Shown: piece by piece, positions 9,372 through 16,766 of the stretch
How positions within the stretch are numbered: the first letter of the stretch is position 1
Layout of the letters: each line of letters opens with the position of its first letter
Origin: Nocardioides sp. IC4_145
Lineage (GTDB): Bacteria > Actinomycetota > Actinomycetes > Propionibacteriales > Nocardioidaceae
Length of the DNA: 64,000 nucleotides
Reading direction: 5' to 3'
Assembly (NCBI RefSeq): GCF_011250565.1
Contig: NZ_JAANMS010000021.1
Span: 1-64,000 of the forward strand
Notes under the pieces: model-generated
The model's input: only the letters and a program-made list of their open reading frames with translations
Told to the model about the DNA's origin: nothing
Databases searched by the model: none
Program-made: the position numbers and the translations under genes

Positions 9372-12300
9372 CGCTCCGCCGTCCAGGGGCCGATGGGGTT
9401 GCCGATCCAGGTCGTCTTGTCCGGCACGGACTCGCCCCTCATCACCAACGACACGGGGCCGACCGTAGCGTGGCGGCCCAGCGTCGCCGCGGGGAGGATG
9501 ACGCTGTTCGGGCCCAGCGTCGAGCCGCGCAGGAGGGTCACGGTGTCGGTGGTGAGCATGCGGTCGTGGAACAGGTGCGTCTGCACGACGCTGCCGGCGT
9601 TGACGGTGGCGCCGTCGCGCAGGTCGACCAGGTCGGCCTCGGGCAGCCAGTAGGTCTCGCACCACACGCCCCGCCCGATCCGGGCGCCCATCGTGCGGAA
9701 CCACGCGGTCAGCAGCGGCGTGCCGACCGCGGCGCGGGCGAACCACGGCGCGGCCAGCACCTCGACGAAGGTGTCGGCCAGCTCGTTGCGCCACACGAAG
9801 GAGCTCCACAGCGGGTGCGCGCCGGGCCGGGTCCGGCCGACGAGCAGCCACTTGGCAGTGGTCGTGACCGCAGCCGCGACCAGGCCGCCGAGCGCGAGCA
9901 GCGGGCCGGCGAGCAGGACCACCGCGAGGACGCCCCACCGGTCGAGGAGCGCCACGAGCGCCACCGCGACCACGAGGGTCAGCGCGACGGCGAGCACGAC
10001 CGGGACCAGACGGCACAGCTCGACCAGCGATCGCGCCACGACCAGCCGGGTGGGCGGCTCGTAGGTGCGGCCCCCGTCGGTGTCCTGGGCGACCCGGCGC
10101 AGCGGCGCCGGCGGGCTGCCGAGCCAGGACTCACCGGACCGGGCCCGGGCGCGCCGCGGCGCGGCGGACAGGACGGCGACGAGCGACGCCTTGGGCACCT
10201 TGCGGCCCGGCGCCGCCATGCCGGAGTTGCCCACGAAGGCGCGCTTGCCGATCTTCACCCGCTCGACCCGCAGCCAGCCCCCGCCCAGCTCGTAGCAGCC
10301 GATGAGCGTGTCGTCGGCGAGGAACGCCTGGTCGTTGACCTGGGTCAGGGACGGCACGAGCAGCACCGTCGAGGCCTCGACCCGGCGGCCGACCCGCGCG
10401 CCGAGCGCCCGCAGCCAGACCGGCGTGAGCAGCGAGGAGTAGAGCGGGAACAGCCAGGTCCGCGCCTCGTCGAGCACCCGCATCGTCGTCCACACGGCCA
10501 GCGCCGGACCGCTGCGCACGGGGTGGACGCCAGGCCGGACGCGCAGGGCAGCCACCCGGACGACCAGCCACACCAGGGCGGCCAGGACGACGAGACCGAC
10601 CAGCGTGGCGAGCGGCACCCAGGGCAGCAGCCCGACGAGCGCGTCCCGGGGGCCGTCGTACGACGCCGGGCCGAGCGCCAGCAGCACGGCCCCGCCCGCG
10701 GCGACCGCCACGACCGGCAGCAGCGCCAGCAGCGCGGCCACGGCGGCGTACGCCGCGACCCAGGCGCGCGACGTGTCAGGACGGCCCGACCAGGGTCCCC
10801 GCGCCGCCTCGCTGACCCGCGTGGCGGGGGCGCCGGACCAGAACTCCTCGTCCGGCACCCGGCCGAGGACCGCCGAGCCCGGCGCGACCTCGGCGTCCCG
10901 ACCGACCTCGGCACCGGGGCACAGCGTCGAGCGCGCGCCGACCTTGGCCCGGGCGCCCACGGAGATCGCGCCGAGGTGCACGACGTCGCCGTCGACCCAC
11001 CAGCCGCGCAGGTCGACCTCCGGCTCGACCGAGCAGCTCTTGCCGAGCCGGAGCAGCCCGGTGACCGGCGGGAGGGAGTGGAGGTCGACGTCGCGGCCGA
11101 CGTCGGCGCCCAGCAGCCGGGCGTACCAGGTCATCGCCGGCGCGCCCGCCAGCCCGGTCGCGCCCAGCTCGTCCGCGGCCCGCTCGGCCAGCCACAGCCG
11201 CAGGTGGACCTTGCCGCCGCGCGGGTGGTCGCCGGGGCCGACGCCCGCGAGCACCAGCCGGGCGGTGCCGGCCGCGAGCAGCATCCGGCCGGGCGGGCTG
11301 AGGAAGAGGAGCCAGCCGAGGAGCACCAGCGGCCACGCCGGCCGGGGCAGGCCGTCGACGCCCAGCAGGGCGGCCGCGTGAGAGCCGATCGCCGCCCACG
11401 TCAGCCAGCGGGGGCCGGCGAGCATCCGCAGCGCGACCGTGGCGACCACCTGGCCGGCCTGGGTCTTCAGCGGCACGGCGGGCACGGTCCGGTCGCTCGT
11501 GGCGCCCGGCGCGGCGAGCCCGTCGAGGTAGGCGGCGAGCTGCCCGAGGGTCGGCCGCTCGTAGATGTCGCCGACCGCGACCTCGGGGTGGCGCGCCCGG
11601 AGCCGCGAGACCATCTGCGCGGCGGTCAGGCTGCCCCCGCCGAGGTCGAAGAAGTCGTCGCCGCGACCGGTCGCGCCCGCCCCCAGCACCTCCCGCCACA
11701 GCTCGGACACCCACGACTCGGTCGCGGTCAGCCCGGCGGTCGGCGCCTCGGCCGCCGCGGGCAGCGGCCAGGGCAGCGCGTCGCGGTCGACCTTGCCCGA
11801 CGTGCGGGTGGGCAGCGCGTCGACCACCGCGAGGCGCGGGACGAGGGCGGCCGGGAGCGCGCGGCGAAGCTGGTCGAGGGCAGCCGCCTGGTCGAAGGTC
11901 GCGTCGACCGCGACGTACCCGACGAGCAGCTGGTTGCCGGCGGAGGTACGTCGCACCGCGGCCGCCGCGCCGGAGACGCCGGGCAGCCTCAGCAGCGCGC
12001 TGTCGACCTCGCCGAGCTCGATCCGCCGGCCGCCCAGCTTGACCTGGTCGTCGGCGCGGCCCCCGAAGAGCAGCCCCTCGGGGTCGAAGACCACCAGGTC
12101 GCCGGACCGGTAGGCGCGGTCCCACCCGAGGGTCGGCATCGCCGCGTACTTCTCCGCGTCCTTGGCGGGGTCGAGGTACCGCGCGAGGCCGACGCCGCCG
12201 ATGATCAGCTCGCCGGTCTCCCCCGGTGCGACGTGGTGCCCGTCGGCGTCTACCACGGCGAGGTCCCAGCCGGCCAGCGGCAGCCCGATCCGCACCGGGC

Positions 12301-13234
12301 CCTCCCCCGTCAGCTCCGCACCGCAGGCCACGACGGTCGCCTCGGTCGGGCCGTAGGTGTTCCACACCTCCCGGCCGGTCGCGACCAGCCGCGCCGCCAG
12401 CTCCGGCGGGCAGGCCTCGCCGCCCATGATCAGCAGGCGCACCTGCGCCAGCGCGTCCGCCGGCCAGAGGGCGACCAGCGTGGGCACGGTCGAGACGACG
12501 GTGATCCCGTTGGCGACGAGCCACGGCCCGACGTCGACGCCGCTGCGCACCAGCGCACGCGGGGCCGGCACCAGGCACGCGCCGTACCTCCAGGCCAACC
12601 ACATCTCCTCGCAGCTAGCGTCGAAGGCGACCGAGAGGCCCGCCATGACCCGGTCGCCGACCCCGAGCGGCGCGTCCTGCAGGAAGAGCGTCGCCTCGGC
12701 GTCGACGAACGCTGCGGCGCTGCGGTGGGACACCGCGACGCCCTTCGGGGTGCCGGTCGAGCCCGAGGTGAAGATCACCCACGCGTCGTCGCCCAGCCCC
12801 GGCTCCCCGACCGGGCGGGGCACCTGCGCGTCCACCGGGCGCCGCGCGACCACGGCGAGCCCGTTCCCGACCACCGCGGCGACGTCGGCCTCGCCGAAGA
12901 CCAGGCGGGCCCGCTCGTCGGGGTCGTCGGCGTCGACGGGGACGTACGCCGCGCCGGCCAGCAGGATGCCGAGGATCCCGACGTACAGGTCGGTGGTGCC
13001 TGAGCTGATCCGCACGCCCACCTTGTCGCCGGGGCCGACCCCCAGCTCCGCCAGCCGCGCGGCGAGGGCGTCCGCGGACTCCTCGAGCTCGGCGTAGGTC
13101 AGCACCTCGTTGCCGGTGTCGACCGCCGGGTCGTCGGCCGCCTGGGCGACCGTCGCGCGGAAGACGTCGACCAGGGTGCGGGGCGTGGGCGCCTCTGCCC
13201 CTCGGCGCAGCGGCAGCGTGGGATCGGTGAGCAC
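9368..13234 (-). CDS. Pls/PosA-like single-module peptide synthetase with membrane C-terminal region
   Basis: A 1288-residue enzyme. Residues about 30-490 form an adenylation domain: FTSGSTGTPKGV, NTYGPTEATV, YRSGDLV, and the terminal lysine in TSGKVDR. A carrier domain follows with the phosphopantetheine serine (GGGSL) at Ser535. After about residue 590 there are several hydrophobic helices alternating with soluble segments rich in hexapeptide-type repeats, ending KTTWIGNPIG. No canonical condensation or thioesterase domain is seen. This order and length match poly-epsilon-lysine synthetase (Pls, about 1.3 kb residues). The specificity loop reads FDASCEEM, with acid at the positions after Asp, compatible with a basic amino-acid substrate (inference). 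Start GTG 13234; an aminopeptidase overlaps downstream. Confidence 0.85.
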   Translation of the reverse strand: MLTDPTLPLRRGAEAPTPRTLVDVFRATVAQAADDPAVDTGNEVLTYAELEESADALAARLAELGVGPGDKVGVRISSGTTDLYVGILGILLAGAAYVPVDADDPDERARLVFGEADVAAVVGNGLAVVARRPVDAQVPRPVGEPGLGDDAWVIFTSGSTGTPKGVAVSHRSAAAFVDAEATLFLQDAPLGVGDRVMAGLSVAFDASCEEMWLAWRYGACLVPAPRALVRSGVDVGPWLVANGITVVSTVPTLVALWPADALAQVRLLIMGGEACPPELAARLVATGREVWNTYGPTEATVVACGAELTGEGPVRIGLPLAGWDLAVVDADGHHVAPGETGELIIGGVGLARYLDPAKDAEKYAAMPTLGWDRAYRSGDLVVFDPEGLLFGGRADDQVKLGGRRIELGEVDSALLRLPGVSGAAAAVRRTSAGNQLLVGYVAVDATFDQAAALDQLRRALPAALVPRLAVVDALPTRTSGKVDRDALPWPLPAAAEAPTAGLTATESWVSELWREVLGAGATGRGDDFFDLGGGSLTAAQMVSRLRARHPEVAVGDIYERPTLGQLAAYLDGLAAPGATSDRTVPAVPLKTQAGQVVATVALRMLAGPRWLTWAAIGSHAAALLGVDGLPRPAWPLVLLGWLLFLSPPGRMLLAAGTARLVLAGVGPGDHPRGGKVHLRLWLAERAADELGATGLAGAPAMTWYARLLGADVGRDVDLHSLPPVTGLLRLGKSCSVEPEVDLRGWWVDGDVVHLGAISVGARAKVGARSTLCPGAEVGRDAEVAPGSAVLGRVPDEEFWSGAPATRVSEAARGPWSGRPDTSRAWVAAYAAVAALLALLPVVAVAAGGAVLLALGPASYDGPRDALVGLLPWVPLATLVGLVVLAALVWLVVRVAALRVRPGVHPVRSGPALAVWTTMRVLDEARTWLFPLYSSLLTPVWLRALGARVGRRVEASTVLLVPSLTQVNDQAFLADDTLIGCYELGGGWLRVERVKIGKRAFVGNSGMAAPGRKVPKASLVAVLSAAPRRARARSGESWLGSPPAPLRRVAQDTDGGRTYEPPTRLVVARSLVELCRLVPVVLAVALTLVVAVALVALLDRWGVLAVVLLAGPLLALGGLVAAAVTTTAKWLLVGRTRPGAHPLWSSFVWRNELADTFVEVLAAPWFARAAVGTPLLTAWFRTMGARIGRGVWCETYWLPEADLVDLRDGATVNAGSVVQTHLFHDRMLTTDTVTLLRGSTLGPNSVILPAATLGRHATVGPVSLVMRGESVPDKTTWIGNPIGPWTAER

Positions 13235-13427
13235 GGGCGAACGCTGTCCGGGACAGGTGAACGGGAGGTGTCGGTGTCCACGGGGCGGGTCGCCCGACGC
13301 ATCTGCCCGCGGCTCACGGTTCACCCGGGTGGCACCGACGCTCCGCTTCCCGGCCATCCGCCAGCGGCAGCGTGGAGCCGCCGCGGCGGCCTCGGTGCCG
13401 CGGCGGCCCCTACTCGGAAGGATCGCC

Positions 13428-15176
13428 ATGCACGAGCACCCGCACGACCACTCCCACGGGCACGCGCACGCGCACGCGCACGAGGTCGACGACCTCACCG
13501 CCGTCGCCGCGGACGCCTCGGTCCCCGACAGCGACCTCTCCCCCGCCGAGCTGTCCCGCCGCGGGCTGCTCCGCGCGGCCGGCATCACCGGCGCCGCCGT
13601 CGCCGGGATCGCCGGCATGCGCGGCGTCACCCCGGCGATGGCCGAGCCCGGGGCATCGCCGGCCCGCGGCGGCAAGCCGGGCTCCGGCGCACCGCGGCAC
13701 TGGCTGGCGGGCGACCACCACATCCACACGCAGTACTCCTCCGACGGGCAGTACCGCGTCATCGACCAGGCCCAGCACGCCGCGGCGTACGGCCTGGACT
13801 GGCTGGTCATCACCGACCACGGCGGGGCCACCCACGCCCGCATCGGCGTCGACCTGGTCAACCCCGACATCCGCACGGCGCGTGAGGAGCTGCCCGGCAC
13901 GCTGATCTTCCAGGGCCTGGAGTGGAACATCCCGGCCGCCGAGCACGGCACCGTCTTCGTGGCCCCCGGCCCGAACGAGGTCGAGGTGCTCAAGCAGTTC
14001 GAGAACGCCTACGACGGCTCGGTCAAGGGGGCGTCGGGCAGCTCGCCGGCCAACGAGGCGCTCGCCGTCGCCGGCGTCCAGTGGCTCGGCCAGCAGGTCG
14101 ACCGCAAGCGGGTCGCCGACGCGCTGTTCCTCGCCAACCACCCGGCGCGCAACGGCATCGACAGCCCCCACGAGATCCGGGCCTGGCGCGACGCCGACCC
14201 CCGGATCGCGATCGGCTTCGAGGGTGCACCCGGCCACCAGGCAGCCGGCCTGCCGAAGGGGTACGGCCCCGGCTCGGCCCGCGGCTACTACGGCAACGCC
14301 CCCGGCCCGGCGTCGTTCGCCGGCTACCCGCCGGAGAGCTACCGCACCTGGGGCGGCTTCGACTGGATGACCTCCACCGTCGGCGGCCTCTGGGACTCGC
14401 TGCTCGCCGAGGGCAAGCCGTGGTCGATCACCGCGAACTCCGACTCGCACGTCAACTGGACGGACACCTCGCGCCGCCCCGACGGCTCGAGCTCGGAGCA
14501 GTTCAACCGCGACGGGCGGTACCGCGACCCCGTCTACGCCGGCCGGATCAACCTCGACGCCGGCGACTTCTGGCCCGGGTTCTACAGCCGCACCCACGTC
14601 GGCGCGGCCTCCCGGGACTACCGCGCCGTCATGCGCGGCATGCGCGACGGCCGGATCTGGGTGGACCACGGCGGCCTGGTGAAGTCGATCGACGTCACGG
14701 TCCGGAGCACCGGCGGGCGCGGGCGCGACCGCAACGCCTCGGAGACCCTCGGTGGCACGCTCATGGCCAGCCGCGGGAGCCGGCTCGAGCTGGTCGTGCG
14801 GATCACCGCCCAGGACGTGCCGAACTGGTCGCAGTTCGTCCCGTCGCTCAACCGCGTGGACGTCGTCCGCGGCAAGGTCGAGCTGCCGTCCCGGTCCGCC
14901 GACCGCGACCGGTTCACCGCCCCGGACACGAAGGTGGTCGCGCAGACCGACACCTCGGGCCGGACCGGCACGTACACGCTGACCTACGACCTCGGCCGGG
15001 CGGAGGAGCCCTTCTACGTCCGGCTCCGCGGCACCGACGGCAACCGGTCGCAGCCGGGCTATCTCGGAGCGGCGGTCGACCCGGCCGGCCCGCAGATCGA
15101 CGTCGTCGGCGACGCTGACCCGTGGGTGGACCTGTGGTTCTACACCAACCCGATCTGGGTCGTCCCGACCCGGTGA
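13428..15176 (+). CDS. Tat-exported PHP/CehA-type metal-dependent hydrolase
   Basis: A 582-residue secreted protein. Residues 2-18 have histidine at every even position (nine His). A twin-arginine motif SRRGLL near residue 44 and a hydrophobic stretch ending at AMA follow. The mature domain is a PHP-type phosphoesterase: DHHIHTQYSSDG, ITDHGG and NSDSHVNW give the metal-binding His/Asp set, as in the CehA/McbA family. The ATG at 13428 has GGAAGGA about 8 bases upstream. It is divergent from the synthetase gene (193-bp shared promoter region) and overlaps the next gene by four bases. The substrate is unknown; a phosphodiester is most likely. Confidence 0.82.
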   Translation: MHEHPHDHSHGHAHAHAHEVDDLTAVAADASVPDSDLSPAELSRRGLLRAAGITGAAVAGIAGMRGVTPAMAEPGASPARGGKPGSGAPRHWLAGDHHIHTQYSSDGQYRVIDQAQHAAAYGLDWLVITDHGGATHARIGVDLVNPDIRTAREELPGTLIFQGLEWNIPAAEHGTVFVAPGPNEVEVLKQFENAYDGSVKGASGSSPANEALAVAGVQWLGQQVDRKRVADALFLANHPARNGIDSPHEIRAWRDADPRIAIGFEGAPGHQAAGLPKGYGPGSARGYYGNAPGPASFAGYPPESYRTWGGFDWMTSTVGGLWDSLLAEGKPWSITANSDSHVNWTDTSRRPDGSSSEQFNRDGRYRDPVYAGRINLDAGDFWPGFYSRTHVGAASRDYRAVMRGMRDGRIWVDHGGLVKSIDVTVRSTGGRGRDRNASETLGGTLMASRGSRLELVVRITAQDVPNWSQFVPSLNRVDVVRGKVELPSRSADRDRFTAPDTKVVAQTDTSGRTGTYTLTYDLGRAEEPFYVRLRGTDGNRSQPGYLGAAVDPAGPQIDVVGDADPWVDLWFYTNPIWVVPTR

Positions 15177-15793
15177 CGACGCCCCCGGACGTGCCGGCGT
15201 CCACGGTGCTGCTGGCCGTGGACGTCGGCACCCGCGACCACGCCGGGGCCGAGCACGTCGTCCATCTGCTCGACGGAGTGCTGCCCGCCGACGCCCCGAC
15301 GTACGTCGCCAGCACGCACGCCGTCGCCACCGACAACGGTCCGCACACCGCGGTCGCGGCATCGTGGACGGGGGCCGCGCCCGAGGCCGCCACACTGCTG
15401 GCGCAGCTCGCCGGCCCCCTCGGGCAGGACGTCGGCGTGCTCGTCGCCGCCGCAGGTGACGAGGACGCGGCGGGGCCGGCGGCGTTGGTTGCGGGTGCCC
15501 GCGCGGCGGCCGAGCAGCACGCCGGCCGCACCGCCGGACGGCTCGCCCGGTTCGCGGGCCGCGCGGGTGTGGAGCGGGTGTGCGCCGTCGCGGAGGTCGA
15601 GGCACTCGACGCGGTCGATGCCGTCGAGGCGCTGGCCGGCACGGAGGTCGGCCCCGACACGCTGGTCGACCTCAGCGAGTGGGCTCGGCCGACGTGGCGG
15701 GACGGGCGCGCGGTGCTCACCGTGCAACCGGGGCGGGAGCACCTGGTGCCGTTCGAGTCGCGCCACCAGATCCCCTGCTGCTCCGACCACTAG
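15173..15793 (+). CDS. Conserved-looking protein of unknown function, coupled to the PHP hydrolase
   Basis: A 206-residue protein I do not recognise. The GTG start overlaps the hydrolase stop, so the two are translated together. There is no signal peptide or membrane segment. It is Ala/Val/Glu/Asp-rich, with alternating strand-helix composition (VLLAVDVGTRDHAGAEHV at the start) suggesting an alpha/beta fold. The C-terminus HQIPCCSDH has adjacent cysteines flanked by histidines, a possible metal or redox site. Third-position GC is normal for the window, so the frame is credible. It ends 22 bases before the convergent cobD. Confidence 0.6.
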   Translation: MTTPPDVPASTVLLAVDVGTRDHAGAEHVVHLLDGVLPADAPTYVASTHAVATDNGPHTAVAASWTGAAPEAATLLAQLAGPLGQDVGVLVAAAGDEDAAGPAALVAGARAAAEQHAGRTAGRLARFAGRAGVERVCAVAEVEALDAVDAVEALAGTEVGPDTLVDLSEWARPTWRDGRAVLTVQPGREHLVPFESRHQIPCCSDH

Positions 15794-15815
15794 CCACCGA
15801 CCGGGGTCGTGTGCC

Positions 15816-16766
15816 TCAGGACGCGCTCGGCCGCGTCCTCGGGCACACGACCCTGCTCGCATGGGTGGCCGCGCCCAGCGCCGCCAGCCACCCCACGCGG
15901 CGGGCGAGAGCGGTCGCCCGCGGCACGTCGCCGGGCCGGACCGGCCGTCCGCTGCCCATAGTCGGCCGCTGCTCGACCCGGTCGCCGTACCGGTTCGTGC
16001 CGCCCAGGGTGACCCCGAGCGACCCGGCGAAGGCCGCCTCCACGACGCCCGCGTTCGGGCTCGGGTGGGCCGGCGCGTCGCGCCGCCAGGCCCGCCACGC
16101 CCCGCGTGCCCGCGCCGGGTCCGCAGCCAGCACGTACAGCCCGCCCGGGCGCGACCCCGGCAGGCCGAGCACGTCGTCGAGGCGGGCCGACGCCCACCCG
16201 AAGCGGACGTAGCGGGAGCTGCGGTGGCCGACCATCGCGTCGAGGGTGTTGGCGGCGCGGTGCGCGAGCAGGCCGGGTACGCCGGCGGCGGCGCCCCACG
16301 CGAGCGGGGCCGTGACGGCGTCGGAGGTGTTCTCCGCGACCGACTCGACGACGGCACGGGCGACCTCGCCGGGCGGCAGGCCGGTGGGGTCGCGGCCGAC
16401 GAGGTGGGTCAGCCGCTGCCGGGCCCCCGGCAGGTCGTCCACCGCGAGCAGCGCGTGGACGGCCAGCGCCTCGCGCTCGAGGCTGCGCCCACCCAGCACC
16501 GCCCAGGTGGCCAGCGCGGTCGCGGCCGCGTGCAGCGCGGGACGGTCCCGGGTGGCCCGCTCGACGGCGATGCCGAGCCCCGCGGCGCCGCCGACCAGCA
16601 GCGTGGTGTGCACGACGCCGGGCGCCCGCGCGTCGGCGTACAGGGCCCGCTCGGAGAGGGCCGCCAGGCGGCCGAGGCCGGCGACCGGGTGCCACCGCTG
16701 CGGGTCGCCGAGCGCCCGGTCCAGCGCGAAGCCGAGGAGGAGCCCGGCGGCGCGGGAGCGGCTCAT
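15816..16766 (-). CDS. cobD: Adenosylcobinamide-phosphate synthase CobD/CbiB
   Basis: A 316-residue membrane protein that joins aminopropanol (phosphate) to adenosylcobyric acid. It begins with the family's DRALGDPQRWHPVAGLGRL signature (residues 15-33) and keeps ESVAENTSDAVTAPLAWGA, NTLDAMVGHRS and FGWASARLDD in the expected order. Length is normal. The ATG overlaps the cobBC stop by four bases. It is the last gene of the riboswitch-controlled operon starting near 22711. The PLP-dependent CobC half of the preceding fusion would supply its aminopropanol-type partner. Confidence 0.93.
   Translation of the reverse strand: MSRSRAAGLLLGFALDRALGDPQRWHPVAGLGRLAALSERALYADARAPGVVHTTLLVGGAAGLGIAVERATRDRPALHAAATALATWAVLGGRSLEREALAVHALLAVDDLPGARQRLTHLVGRDPTGLPPGEVARAVVESVAENTSDAVTAPLAWGAAAGVPGLLAHRAANTLDAMVGHRSSRYVRFGWASARLDDVLGLPGSRPGGLYVLAADPARARGAWRAWRRDAPAHPSPNAGVVEAAFAGSLGVTLGGTNRYGDRVEQRPTMGSGRPVRPGDVPRATALARRVGWLAALGAATHASRVVCPRTRPSAS

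Noticed and set aside
9470..13003. A 1177-residue plus-strand open frame
   Set aside because: It is antisense to the Pls-like gene, rich in Arg/Gly/Gln, without recognisable domains; a consequence of high GC third positions.
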